Source of the DNA: DATFXM01 sp035315885
Lineage (GTDB): Bacteria > Acidobacteriota > Blastocatellia > UBA7656
Reading direction: 5' to 3'
DNA length: 64,000 nt
Assembly: GCA_035315885.1 (NCBI GenBank)
Contig: DATFXM010000080.1
Span: forward strand, 1 to 64,000
The translations under genes were made by a program, and so were the position numbers. How positions within the stretch are numbered: the stretch's first letter is position 1; every line of letters begins with the position of its first letter. The notes under the pieces were generated by a model, which was not told where the DNA came from, ran no database searches, and saw only the letters and a program-made list of their open reading frames with translations. This document shows positions 32,341-41,422 of this stretch, piece after piece.

Positions 32341-33834
32341 GCAACCAATTCTGCGGAGCCTCATTGAGTTCGCGATCGACGGGTCGGACATCTCACCGGC
32401 CATCACGATTACCGTCTCCCCTGGTTCCGCCAGCTTCTCTCCAAGAAGTTTTTGCTCGACGACCGCAAGTAAATTCTCGGGCATTGACTCTGAAATCGGG
32501 TTCGAAGCGTCCGGGTGATCGTCTTCGGAATCACGCTCTGACCTCGACGAGTCCTCGCTCCGGCCTCCCGTAAGGCGATAGGGCTCTACGCCCCAACGTA
32601 CGGCCAAACGAACGCGAGTTGATTCGAGAGGGGTAAGGGCAATAATGCGCTGCTCCGGCCGAAGAGCGGCAATCAGTCTAGCCATCTCACCGGACCGGGT
32701 GACGACTACGATAAGCCGTGCGCTCAGCTCGCGTGCCGCGTAACTCGCCGCTTCCGCTATCGCTCGGCCTTCGGATCCTGATCGCATCTGGTATTGCGAA
32801 TCGGCGGCGAGGTCGCTGGGAATTTGTTCTGCGGAGCAAACGATTCGATTCATGGTGGCAACCGATTCCACCGGGTATTTGCCTATTGCCGATTCACCCG
32901 ACAACATCACCGCGTCCGAGCCGTCAAGCACCGCGTTGGCAACGTCCGACGCTTCGGCTCGCGTAGGACGCGGATTCTCGATCATCGACTGAAGCATTTG
33001 AGTCGCGGTGATCGCCACTTTCCCGGCGCGCAGCGTCTCGGCGATGATTCGCTTTTGAATCACTGGGACTTTCTCGGTGGAGGTTTCCACCGCGAGGTCT
33101 CCTCGCGCCACCATCACTCCCTCCGTTTCCTCGAGTATGGCGGTGAAGTTCTCTACCGCTTCCGGTTTTTCTATCTTTGCGATGAGCGGTACGTCGGAGC
33201 CTAAAGCGCCGATCAGGCCTCGAGCATGTCGACAATCCTCTGCGCTACGGACAAACGAGAGCGCCACAAGATCAATGCCCGCAGCGATGCCGAACTTCAG
33301 ATCGCCTTCGTCCTTGGCGGTGACTGAAGGAAGTGACAACTTCGCTCCGGGAAGATTGATGCCCTTGTGTTCACCGAGGATTCCACCGTGCACCACCACT
33401 GCCAGGACGTCTGTTCCGCTGGTCTCTACAACTCGCAGCTCGAGTTGTCCGTCGTCCAGAAGAATTCTGCCGCCGGACTCGACTTCACTGCTTAGTCGAG
33501 CATAGTTCGAGGTGAATCGGGTCGAGTCGCCTTCCACCGGTTCCGAGGTGATTCTCACCTGCTCGCCATCCTTAAGCTCAACGGACCCGCCCCGGAGTTT
33601 TCCGGTTCTGATTTTTGGTCCCGAGATATCCAGCAGTACGGCGACAGGACGGCGTAGATCTTGCGAGACGCGTCGGATCCGCGCGATGACTTCGCCGTGA
33701 TGCGTGCGGTCGCCGTGCGACATGTTTATGCGCGCGACGTCCATTCCCGCCAGCATCAGCGCACGGAGGCGATCTTCTGATTCAGAAGCGGGACCGATCG
33801 TTGCAACTATTTTTGCTCGTCTCATTCGAGTCAC
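32338..33834 (-). CDS. pyk: Pyruvate kinase
   Basis: This 498-residue glycolytic enzyme converts phosphoenolpyruvate and ADP to pyruvate and ATP. Conserved segments include RAKIVATIGPASESEDRL at the N-terminus, ARINMSHGDRTHH, LLDISGPKIRTG, IAKIEKPEAVENF (active-site Lys), MVARGDLAVETS and a C-terminal allosteric domain. The family's signature IKPRR/MTNAR region is slightly divergent. An acidic insert (about 415-445, rich in Ser/Asp/Glu) lies in the C-terminal domain and is not usual. The start overlaps the thioredoxin-like gene stop by four bases. ppdK, which runs the opposite reaction, is 27 kb away. Confidence 0.95.
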   Translation of the reverse strand: MTRMRRAKIVATIGPASESEDRLRALMLAGMDVARINMSHGDRTHHGEVIARIRRVSQDLRRPVAVLLDISGPKIRTGKLRGGSVELKDGEQVRITSEPVEGDSTRFTSNYARLSSEVESGGRILLDDGQLELRVVETSGTDVLAVVVHGGILGEHKGINLPGAKLSLPSVTAKDEGDLKFGIAAGIDLVALSFVRSAEDCRHARGLIGALGSDVPLIAKIEKPEAVENFTAILEETEGVMVARGDLAVETSTEKVPVIQKRIIAETLRAGKVAITATQMLQSMIENPRPTRAEASDVANAVLDGSDAVMLSGESAIGKYPVESVATMNRIVCSAEQIPSDLAADSQYQMRSGSEGRAIAEAASYAARELSARLIVVVTRSGEMARLIAALRPEQRIIALTPLESTRVRLAVRWGVEPYRLTGGRSEDSSRSERDSEDDHPDASNPISESMPENLLAVVEQKLLGEKLAEPGETVIVMAGEMSDPSIANSMRLRRIGC

Positions 33835-34460
33835 GGCTTCATACGTGCGGTAGCGGGACTGGCGAGCGCTTTGTTCACGGCGGCATCCAGCTCGGAAGCA
33901 TCATCGCGATCGTAGCCAACGAAGTGAGCCACGGCCTGACCGGTGCGGTCAAAAACGATGGACTGCGGTATCGTGTCCTCCTCGGTTCCGAGATATGCCG
34001 TGAACATGTCGTTTGTTGCCAGTCCGACCGTATAGGTTATACCGAACTGCTGAATGAATCGCTTGATGTCGGAAGGAGAGGAACGGCCGCGGTCGTCTAT
34101 GTGAAGGCCGATCACTTCGAGTCCGCGGTCGCGGTTTTCGTTTTCTATGCGAACAAGCTGAGGAGTGCTCTCACGACACGGACCGCACCACGTTGCCCAG
34201 AAGTCGAGGACCACCACCTTACCGCGATAGTCCGACAACTTGATGGTACGGCCGTCAATCGTCTGGATGTCGAAGTCCGGCGCAGTTGCTGACGACTTGC
34301 TCTCAACCGCTCCTCCGGGCAGTGCCACCTTGAAGCTTGCGGGTGCGTCGGGATGTGCGGTCAGGAAGATGTACACGACGGCCGCCACGAGTAAGGCCAG
34401 CACCAGGGTCGCAATAAGTCTTCCGGGTGTCATCAGGCTTGTATTGTCTCGAGCAGTCAT
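33831..34460 (-). CDS. TlpA/ResA-like membrane-anchored thioredoxin
   Basis: A 209-residue thiol-disulfide oxidoreductase with an N-terminal membrane helix (about 14-34) and a periplasmic thioredoxin-fold domain (about 58-205). The redox motif is W91-C92-G-P-C95, preceded by VVVLDFWAT and followed by P100, as in the TlpA/ResA/CcmG group, which reduce apocytochrome c or other periplasmic disulfides. The window encodes seven CxxCH proteins, so a role in heme c maturation is plausible but unproven. It lies six bases after yacG and overlaps pyk. Confidence 0.9.
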   Translation of the reverse strand: MTARDNTSLMTPGRLIATLVLALLVAAVVYIFLTAHPDAPASFKVALPGGAVESKSSATAPDFDIQTIDGRTIKLSDYRGKVVVLDFWATWCGPCRESTPQLVRIENENRDRGLEVIGLHIDDRGRSSPSDIKRFIQQFGITYTVGLATNDMFTAYLGTEEDTIPQSIVFDRTGQAVAHFVGYDRDDASELDAAVNKALASPATARMKP

Positions 34461-34466
34461 TTCGAA

Positions 34467-34640
34467 TCACTCCGAAGTAGGCGGCTCAGAGCCGTCCGAG
34501 ACGTCTTTGAGCGGGACCGAGACCCTGTAGTCCTCACCCGACCAGCGGCCAAGGTCAATCAGCCTGCAACGCTCGGAGCAGAAAGGCCGGTCGGGATTAT
34601 CATTCCAGGTCGTAGTTTTAGCGCAAATGGGACACTTCAT
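34467..34640 (-). CDS. yacG: YacG-like zinc protein (putative DNA gyrase inhibitor)
   Basis: A 57-residue protein. CPIC (3-6) and CSERC (21-25) give a C-x2-C, C-x3-C zinc site, followed by the family's LIDLGRWSGEDYRV segment (28-40) and a short acidic tail. This layout is that of YacG, which binds GyrB in E. coli. It is the first gene of a yacG-tlpA-pyk unit, with six bases to the next start. It was found by reading the minus strand between the repeat region and the thioredoxin gene. Confidence 0.85.
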   Translation of the reverse strand: MKCPICAKTTTWNDNPDRPFCSERCRLIDLGRWSGEDYRVSVPLKDVSDGSEPPTSE

Positions 34641-34659
34641 GATACTGACAATAATACCA

Positions 34660-34925
34660 GAGGGGAGGAGGGACGCGAGGACGCGGAGAAGACGGAGAAG
34701 GGGCTAAGGGGCAAATGGGCGAATGGGCGACCCGGAGGCGCGGTGACGCGGAGAGGAGAGAGGAGCGACGCGGTGAGACGAGGACGTGGTGACACGCTTA
34801 CAAATTCCTTCCTTTTGAAAACACCGTGTCGCCGCGACTCTCCGTCGCTTCCTCCCCGTGTCTCCGCGTCCCCGCATCCCGCGTCTCTCCACTGCCCCTT
34901 CGCCCTTCGCCCCTTCGCTCACCTT
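34660..34925. repeat. Long GC-rich imperfect inverted repeat
   Basis: Purine-rich units on the left (GACGCGGAGA, GACGCGGTGA; about 34660-34795) oppose pyrimidine-rich units on the right (CTCCGCGTCCCCGC, CGCCCCTTCGC; about 34820-34925), with a 7-8 bp period. The right arm includes the TGA stop of the downstream S9 peptidase (34919-34921). No gene is visible in this 278-bp gap. Confidence 0.7.
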
Positions 34926-37042
34926 GGCTCATTTAGCACAAGACTCTCGATAAAAAACTCCATCATCCGTTCCTGACGCAAACCGGAGTGGCCTATGTCC
35001 GGACCAACTTGAACATCGAAACTCTTACCCGCCTTCTGCAGCGCTTGTATGAGCTGCATCGAATTGTTCGGATGGACGTTGTTGTCCGCCGTACCGTAGT
35101 AGATCATAAGTCTACCCTTCAGCTTGTCCGCGAAATTCATCGCACTTCCGGCCTCGTATCCCTCTTTGTTTTCCTGCGGTATCCACATGTATCGTTCGGT
35201 ATAAATCGTGTCGTAGTGATACCACGACGTCGGCGAAGATGAAGCGGACGCCGCCTGAAAGACCTCCGGGTGCCGCAACAAAGACATCACCGACGCATAG
35301 CCGCCGTAAGAGGTTCCATAAATGCCCACTCGATTCCGATCGACGTACGGCCGCTCGCCGAGCGCCTTGACACCCGCTGCCTGATCGTCGATTTCAGGTA
35401 CCCCGAGTTTGAGATAGATTGCATCCAGAAATCGCTTGCCTCGACCACCGGCGCTGCGGGAATCAAGAGTCGCCACCAAGAATCCGTACTCGGTCAGCGG
35501 ATTCGGCATCGAGAAGGTTTCACGCGCACCGTTAGTCGCCGGACCCGCGTACACAGATACAAGCAACGGATAGCGCTTCGCCGGATCAAAGTTCGACGGA
35601 AAACTCAAAAGCCCGTACAGATCGGTCGCGCCGTCGGCTGCTTTGAACTTGAACAGCTCTACTCGTTTAAGTCCAAGTTGCTCAAACTTGGTCGTGTCGC
35701 TCTTCGCGAGTTCGTCAACCTTGTTGCCATCCGAATCCATCAAGCGCGTGAAGGGTGGGATGTCGTGAGTCTGGGCAACGTCGATGAAATGTCTTCCGTC
35801 CGGAGCAATGTCGACCGAGTGAGTGTATGCCGGATCCGTGAGCCTCCGGTCCCCTGTTCCGTCGAGCCTCACCCGATGAAGCTGCAGCTTCATTGGATTG
35901 TCACCGTCACGCGCCATGTAATAGACAACGCCCGCCTCATCATCGACCTTTGTGATGCTGGCAACTTCAAAGTTGTGCCCGCTCAGCGCGGCGAGTTGCT
36001 TCCCCGAGAGATCGTAAAGGTAAAGGTTCCGCCAACTAGTTCTTTCGGACGCCCAAACAAAGCGTTTGCCATCCTTCAGAAACTGCATGGCAGGTGAATT
36101 CTCGGTCCAGCTCGCGGGCCACTCCTCTCGTACTATGACGCGGCATTTTCCTGTCTCAGGATTGCTCGCCACAAACTCCATTATGTTCTGCCGCCGGTTG
36201 GTGCGATTGAACAAGAGTTCAGTGCCGTCGGGTGACCACGATACGTGGTAGACGTAGTGACCTACGACCGAGTTATCAAACGGCTTTCCGTCTCGAACAT
36301 CGATCTGCGTTGTTTTTTTGGACGCGAGGTCGTAGACGAACAGGTCCGCAATGGGATTTGGCGCGCCCGCCTTTGGATAGGCCTCGATGTCCATCTTGCT
36401 CTGTATCTTTGTTTGATCCAGTTGAAGGTAGTAATCGGGGACCTTGCTTTCGTCGAAGCGATAGAAGGCGATCCTCTTGCTGTCAGGAGACCACCACATC
36501 GCGGTTGTTTGACGCAGCTCTTCGCCGTACACCCAGCTTGCTATGCCGTACTTGATACGACCCTTCTCGGTTCCGTCTGTAGTCACCGCAAAGTCGTTGC
36601 TGCCATCGGCGTTGCTGATCCAGAGATTGCGGTCACGGTGAAACGCCTTAAACTTTTCATCGGGTGAGTTCGATGACGCGAACTGTCTGCCGCGTTCTGG
36701 ACTGTTGGGCGCGCGACCTCTGCCCGCTCTTGCATTCTGATTGGAATCGGCGACGGGTGTTGCGTCGGTCGTTGACGAGGCTTCCGACGTTGAGCGTGCT
36801 GCGATGTCGTAGCGATATTTTCTTGCGTCTCTTGAATAGGTGAAGGCCTTGCCGCCATCTTCCCACTTCACCTGGAGCGATCCCATCTTTACCGCGTCGG
36901 TGTTCTCCCGGTACATCTTCTGAAACTGCTCGTAGCCCGGCATGGTCTTTATTCGTTCCTGGCCTCGGGACAAGACCGGGAAAGCGACGATGCAAAGAAC
37001 CGATGCAAGCGAAACAATCTTCTTGGTTCTTGTTGTAGTCAT
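34919..37042 (-). CDS. Exported S9B dipeptidyl-peptidase IV-like serine peptidase
   Basis: A 707-residue exported peptidase with a signal peptide (about 1-27), a beta-propeller (about 60-450, with SWSPDGTELLFNR-type blades) and an alpha/beta-hydrolase catalytic domain (about 470-707). The nucleophile lies in GTSYGGYASVMS. The acid is in GTADNNVHPNNS and the histidine in DIGHSGL. The family cleaves X-Pro dipeptides from peptide N-termini. It is followed on the same strand by nothing for 278 bp and preceded 65 bases upstream by a second S9 gene, so the two are likely co-expressed. Its stop codon lies in repeat sequence. Confidence 0.93.
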   Translation of the reverse strand: MTTTRTKKIVSLASVLCIVAFPVLSRGQERIKTMPGYEQFQKMYRENTDAVKMGSLQVKWEDGGKAFTYSRDARKYRYDIAARSTSEASSTTDATPVADSNQNARAGRGRAPNSPERGRQFASSNSPDEKFKAFHRDRNLWISNADGSNDFAVTTDGTEKGRIKYGIASWVYGEELRQTTAMWWSPDSKRIAFYRFDESKVPDYYLQLDQTKIQSKMDIEAYPKAGAPNPIADLFVYDLASKKTTQIDVRDGKPFDNSVVGHYVYHVSWSPDGTELLFNRTNRRQNIMEFVASNPETGKCRVIVREEWPASWTENSPAMQFLKDGKRFVWASERTSWRNLYLYDLSGKQLAALSGHNFEVASITKVDDEAGVVYYMARDGDNPMKLQLHRVRLDGTGDRRLTDPAYTHSVDIAPDGRHFIDVAQTHDIPPFTRLMDSDGNKVDELAKSDTTKFEQLGLKRVELFKFKAADGATDLYGLLSFPSNFDPAKRYPLLVSVYAGPATNGARETFSMPNPLTEYGFLVATLDSRSAGGRGKRFLDAIYLKLGVPEIDDQAAGVKALGERPYVDRNRVGIYGTSYGGYASVMSLLRHPEVFQAASASSSPTSWYHYDTIYTERYMWIPQENKEGYEAGSAMNFADKLKGRLMIYYGTADNNVHPNNSMQLIQALQKAGKSFDVQVGPDIGHSGLRQERMMEFFIESLVLNEPR

Positions 37043-37107
37043 AAGGGTCCTTCTACTGGGACTCAGTTCACTTCAAGCATTCGAGGTTGAACCTCAATAC
37101 TCGGCAC

Positions 37108-39678
37108 TCACTTCTTAAGCGTCAGATTGTCCTGAAACAGCTTGAATATCCTTTTGTATTCGTCCGCCCAACTCGTAGGCTCTACGAATCCGTGATCTTC
37201 AACCGGATAGATTGCAAGCTGCCAGTTCTCCTTCCTTAGTTCTATCAGTCGTTGCACCAGTCGAACCGTGTCTTGAAAGTGCACGTTTGTGTCCACTACC
37301 CCGTGACAAATCAAGAGGGCACCCTGGAGCTTGTCGGCAAAATATATCGGCGACGACTGCTTGTACGCTTCGGGATCCTTCTGCGGCACGTTCAAAATGT
37401 TCGACGTGTACGGATGGTTGTAGTGAGCCCAGTCGGTCACCGGCCGAAGAGCCGCTCCGGCTGCAAACACCCCCGGCCGCGTGAACATCGCCATGAGCGT
37501 TATGAACCCGCCATAGCTCCCTCCGTATATGCCTATTCGCTTAGCATCGACGCCTTGCTCTTTAACCATCCAGGCCGCCGCGTCGACCTGGTCGTCCAGA
37601 TCCTTGCCGCCCATGTGCCGATAGATCGCGGTTCGCCATTCGCGGCCGTAGCCCGAGGACGCACGATAATCGACATCCATCACCAGAAAACCCTTCTCCA
37701 TCAAATAATGATGGAACATGTATTCCCGAAAATAGCTCGACCAGTAGCGATGCACATTCTGGGCATAGCCGGCGCCGTGTACAAAAATGACTCCCGGTCC
37801 ACCTTTCTTGAAGTCCTTAGGCTTGTACATCCTCGCGTAGACTTCGGCGCCGTCGCGCGCTTTGAAAGTCACAATGGACGGATCCACCCAGCCGTAGTCC
37901 CAGAACTCGGGTGCAGGCGACGATGTGATCTTTACCGCGGATGCTCCCGGTTTGTTCTCCTGGACGTACAACTCCGGCGGCTGGTTGCTGTACGAATGAA
38001 TCATCGCAAGCCACTTTTCGTCCGGCGATGCGAAACATTGATTTGCCCCCGGCATCGAAGTGATTTTCGTCCGATCGCCACCAGTCACCGGCACCGAGTA
38101 GAAGTGACGCTCCCCCGGATGTACCTCGCTCGTGGTCAGTAGAAAGCGAGACTTGTCTTCCGTGAGCTGGATGCTGGTCACTTCCCACTTGCCCGAAGTG
38201 ATTTGTTTCTCCTCGCTCCCATCGAATCTGATCGTATACAGGTGTGCGTAACCAGTGCGCTCCGATTGGAAGTAGATGTGGTTGCTGTCGGCAAGCCATC
38301 CAAGCGTTGAAGCCCCAGGGCCGTCGACCCACGCTTCGTCATGCTCTGTCACGAGCGGTCGCGTCTTTCCGCTTTCGATGTCCAGCGCCAGAACCCAGCG
38401 GTCCTTGTTGTCGGCCGCCCTGGCCATCAACACCGCTTTAGCGCCATCCGGAGACCAGATCGGAGTTGTGAGGTTGACCTCTCGTTCCGGCTCTCGTGCG
38501 GTCGGTCGCGTGGACCCGGCTTGACGTCGCCCACTGTCCTGCTGGGTCCCCTCGTCATTCGTCGTCAAGGGCCCACCCTGCGGCTGTTCGGTTATCGGCT
38601 TGTCGGTTTTGCCCTGCCCAGTGCCGGACGCCTTCTGGCCGTGGTCGACCCACTTCGCATCACCTGTGGCGACATTTATGATTGCCAGTCGAGTTCGGGA
38701 TTGCACATCTCCGACTTTGTTACGCGCGCCAAGGTCCTCGGTGTAGGCAGACTCGGTTACGTAATTGGGCACGATAGCGTTCTTAGCTCCGTCGACGTTT
38801 TCGCTTACAGTAGCGATCACGTACTTATCATCGGGTGTTAGCTGAAGATTGGTGATTACCTGCCGCGCGGCTATGTTGAATGGCTGTCGAGGGTGTTCGC
38901 GCTTCCGTTTCTCGTCGTCTTCGCGCCTTTTGTCGGCTCGCCGCTTTACGGAGTCGATCAGCTCGCGCTCTTGCTGCTTGAGATATTCCTGGCTCTCAGT
39001 GCCTTTTTGTTCCTGCGTTGATTCTCTGCGCGCCTGACCTCCGCCCTGCCTTGATCCCAATCCGCCCACCACTGGCGGCGCGGGAGTTGGCGGTCCGCCG
39101 CCAACTCTGATGTCGGTCAATTGCACAAACGAAGCGCCGTCGAGCGCGAGCGCGTAGAGGTTGTTCGCCCGCGTAAAGTAGATTCGCTTCTGGTCGCGAG
39201 TAAAACGAGGATTGGACTCCACATCGGTGGTGGCGGTTAGTTGGCGCCTTTTACCGGTGTCGTTCTCGAACAGAAATATATCGCCGTCTTCAACAAACGC
39301 AGTCAGTCTCCTGTCTCTCGAACGATCGCCTGCAAGGGGTGGCGCAGCCTTCGCCTCTTCATCCGAGAGCTTGCGCAATGAGGTGCCGTCGCGGTTTACA
39401 ACATAGGTATCGAAGTCCTTTTCACGCGGCTCGCTGGCTTGCTTCCACTGAAAGTAGATCCTCTGGCTGTCACCAGACCAGCGGACGGTGCGAGGCTCAT
39501 AGCCAACCAGCGCAAAGCCTTCCATTATCTTGTCGATCGACAGCTCAAATTTCCTTTTCGCCGTCGTAACAGCCGGCTGTTGAGCAAAAGCGGCGACCTG
39601 CGACGACATAAGCATCGCAATCACCACGCAAACCGACGGTGAAGATCGAGCGTAAAACACAGTTCTCCGAAGCCTCAT
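37108..39678 (-). CDS. Exported S9 prolyl oligopeptidase-like serine peptidase
   Basis: An 856-residue exported peptidase. The start at 39678 gives a compact signal peptide (about 1-34, ending AFAQQ). ATGs at 39693 and 39711 add only a few residues. A long beta-propeller contains a charged insert (about 215-270, rich in Arg/Glu/Lys) and a Gln/Gly/Thr-rich loop (about 350-395). The hydrolase domain has GIYGGSYGGFITLM (nucleophile Ser), HGVVDTNVHFQD (acid) and EDHGFVEP (His). Probably a peptide scavenging enzyme acting with the adjacent S9B gene. Co-transcription is likely (65-base gap). Its stop codon lies within a short heptad pair (ACTCGGCACTCAC). Confidence 0.92.
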   Translation of the reverse strand: MRLRRTVFYARSSPSVCVVIAMLMSSQVAAFAQQPAVTTAKRKFELSIDKIMEGFALVGYEPRTVRWSGDSQRIYFQWKQASEPREKDFDTYVVNRDGTSLRKLSDEEAKAAPPLAGDRSRDRRLTAFVEDGDIFLFENDTGKRRQLTATTDVESNPRFTRDQKRIYFTRANNLYALALDGASFVQLTDIRVGGGPPTPAPPVVGGLGSRQGGGQARRESTQEQKGTESQEYLKQQERELIDSVKRRADKRREDDEKRKREHPRQPFNIAARQVITNLQLTPDDKYVIATVSENVDGAKNAIVPNYVTESAYTEDLGARNKVGDVQSRTRLAIINVATGDAKWVDHGQKASGTGQGKTDKPITEQPQGGPLTTNDEGTQQDSGRRQAGSTRPTAREPEREVNLTTPIWSPDGAKAVLMARAADNKDRWVLALDIESGKTRPLVTEHDEAWVDGPGASTLGWLADSNHIYFQSERTGYAHLYTIRFDGSEEKQITSGKWEVTSIQLTEDKSRFLLTTSEVHPGERHFYSVPVTGGDRTKITSMPGANQCFASPDEKWLAMIHSYSNQPPELYVQENKPGASAVKITSSPAPEFWDYGWVDPSIVTFKARDGAEVYARMYKPKDFKKGGPGVIFVHGAGYAQNVHRYWSSYFREYMFHHYLMEKGFLVMDVDYRASSGYGREWRTAIYRHMGGKDLDDQVDAAAWMVKEQGVDAKRIGIYGGSYGGFITLMAMFTRPGVFAAGAALRPVTDWAHYNHPYTSNILNVPQKDPEAYKQSSPIYFADKLQGALLICHGVVDTNVHFQDTVRLVQRLIELRKENWQLAIYPVEDHGFVEPTSWADEYKRIFKLFQDNLTLKK

Positions 39679-39764
39679 CTCGATGGTCCTCATAGGTGCC
39701 GGCACCAGCAAGCCGGCAAGATTAGATATGAAACTGACACGGGGCTTACGACGTCCAATGACGC

Positions 39765-40358
39765 TCAGCGGTTTCGCAGCATTTCGTTTGTGGTTCGTGT
39801 GTTCTCTTCAATCCCCAGGAATAGATAGATTACCTCGGCATAGGCATATAGGAAAACGAAGGCGAAGACCGCGTATATGAGCATCACCAAGCCGCCGACA
39901 AAACCGCCTGCGAGTCCAGCGAGCGCTCCACCGGGCCCGATTGACTGGTCGAAGGGGGAGCTCTTGGCAGCGCTGCCCGCAGTAGCACCGGCGATCATGA
40001 AAACCAGCGCACCGATTATGAGCAGTCCCGAGATTACAAAGGCAGCAATCTTGATCAACATCGCGATCAGGCGCAGAGCCTTGAAGCGCTTCTCTACCTG
40101 AGGCATCGGTCCGCCCGGAGGATTGAAAACGTAGTTGGGAGGCGGCGGTTCGCTGTACTGAGGCGGCGGCGGAAAGGCGGGCGGTTCGTTGTACCGGGGA
40201 GGCGGTTGAAAGCTGGGCGATTCCGTATATTGCGGCGGAGGGAACGGGGGCGCGGGGACCTGCTGCGGTGGCGGTGGCGGCGTGGAAAGGGTCGCGCCGC
40301 AAGCTCCGCAGAACTTTGCCGTCGCCGGCAATTCGGCATTGCACGATGGGCATTTCAT
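39765..40358 (-). CDS. Zinc-ribbon membrane protein with proline-rich linker
   Basis: This 197-residue protein has one N-terminal zinc ribbon (C4, C7, C17, C20: KCPSCNAELPATAKFCGACGA), a 60-residue Pro/Tyr-rich linker made of PPQYSEPP-like repeats, and two membrane segments (about 99-126 and 148-175). There is no catalytic motif. The layout is common among uncharacterised zinc-ribbon proteins in Acidobacteriota. Function unknown. It is the only gene between the S9 pair and the TetR gene. Confidence 0.75.
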   Translation of the reverse strand: MKCPSCNAELPATAKFCGACGATLSTPPPPPQQVPAPPFPPPQYTESPSFQPPPRYNEPPAFPPPPQYSEPPPPNYVFNPPGGPMPQVEKRFKALRLIAMLIKIAAFVISGLLIIGALVFMIAGATAGSAAKSSPFDQSIGPGGALAGLAGGFVGGLVMLIYAVFAFVFLYAYAEVIYLFLGIEENTRTTNEMLRNR

Positions 40359-40431
40359 TGTCTTGTATCTCCTGAATGAAGTGGGAGCGGCGACAAGATA
40401 TTACGTGAACGCCGCGAAAATCAATGCCGGA

Positions 40432-40518
40432 GATGGGGGATGAGGGGAAGGGCAAAGGTCTCTCCTCACCGCGTCACTGCGTCGCCTCATCCCCCTCATT
40501 CGCTCATCTTCCCTTTTA
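40432..40518. repeat. Imperfect inverted repeat upstream of the tetR gene
   Basis: GATGAGGGGAAGGGCAAAG (about 40438-40456) is opposed by CCTCATCCCCCTCATTCGC (40483-40501) and CATCTTCCCTTTT (40505-40517). It is a purine/pyrimidine-rich hairpin of the same style as the 34.7-kb repeat. Confidence 0.55.
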
Positions 40519-40519
40519 A

Positions 40520-40562
40520 TTGACAAACGAACGGTCGTGCTGTATAAAGCGAACGATCGTGC
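40520..40562 (+). promoter_or_regulatory. Sigma-70 promoter with two operator half-repeats, tetR autoregulation
   Basis: TTGACA (40520-40525), a 17-base spacer and TATAAA (40543-40548) form a near-consensus promoter. Two copies of CGAACGRTCGTGC lie at 40528-40540 (in the spacer) and 40550-40562 (over the start site), 22 bp apart, which is two helical turns. Each has a palindromic or near-palindromic ACGRTCGT centre, typical of TetR-family operators. Confidence 0.8.
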
Positions 40563-40599
40563 TACAGCTCCAACTCCGATTCGAACACGGTATCAGCCC

Positions 40600-41385
40600 A
40601 TGAAAGCAATTAACGAGATCCGGCGTGAAGAAAAAAAGATTTCGCGGGGGGACAAGACCCGCGCCGAGATTCTGGATGTTGCAGTCCATATTGCCTCCGC
40701 CGAAGGCCTCGAAGGGCTCACCATCGGCAGGCTTGCTGATGAGCTGGATATGAGCAAGAGCGGGCTGTTCGCCCACTTTGGATCAAAGGAAGAGCTGCAA
40801 CTGGCGGTGATCGGGAGGGCCCGGGATATCTTTGTCCGTGAAGTCGTGGAGCCGGCGCTCGAAACCGAGCGGGGAATCAATCGGCTGCTTGCGATGCTCG
40901 ATGAGTGGTTGTCTTACATGGGTCGGAAGGTGTTTCGAGGCGGCTGCTTTTTCATGGCGACGGCGATTGAATTCGACAGCAGACCGGGAGAGGTCAGGAG
41001 CCTCATCGCCGCCCTTTCCAGGTCCTGGATCGAAGCGTTTCAGACGGAGATAGATTACGCGAAGTCAATCGGCCAACTTGATAGATCGGCAAACAGTGCT
41101 CAGCTAGCATTCGAGCTTCACGCGCTGGCGCAGCAGGCGAATTTCGCGCATCAGCTTTTCAACGACGCTAATGCCATTGAACGAGCCCGGTCCGGCATCG
41201 GGAACCGAATCCGCGCATGCGTGACTCCCGTTGGTCTCAGGGCTCTTGCGGAGTGCTCAAAGCGCAAGGTTGCAATGCGAAAGGTCGCAAAGATAAGACG
41301 CAGTGCATCGGCCCAAGCCGGGCGCAAAGGTCGCACGGCAAAGGCCGGCGGAAAGGCCACCACCCTGAAGCGCAAGAGCGCTTGA
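40600..41385 (+). CDS. TetR/AcrR-family regulator with lysine-rich histone-like tail
   Basis: This 261-residue repressor has an N-terminal TetR helix-turn-helix (about 15-62: AEILDVAVHIASAEGLEGLT, RLADELDMSKSGLFAHFGSK). A helical ligand/dimer domain follows (about 75-205). The last 45 residues (CSKRKVAMRKVAKIRRSASA onward) are very rich in Lys/Arg/Ala, like the tails of histone H1-type or AlgP proteins, and are not part of a normal TetR protein. The start at 40600 lies about 45 bases after the predicted transcription start. The upstream frame (from 40537) overlaps the operators and cannot be the real start. The regulated target besides itself may be the next gene, 37 bases on. Confidence 0.88.
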   Translation: MKAINEIRREEKKISRGDKTRAEILDVAVHIASAEGLEGLTIGRLADELDMSKSGLFAHFGSKEELQLAVIGRARDIFVREVVEPALETERGINRLLAMLDEWLSYMGRKVFRGGCFFMATAIEFDSRPGEVRSLIAALSRSWIEAFQTEIDYAKSIGQLDRSANSAQLAFELHALAQQANFAHQLFNDANAIERARSGIGNRIRACVTPVGLRALAECSKRKVAMRKVAKIRRSASAQAGRKGRTAKAGGKATTLKRKSA

Positions 41386-41422
41386 TTCATTTCAGTGACC
41401 AATTCTTGAAAGAGGAGATGTC

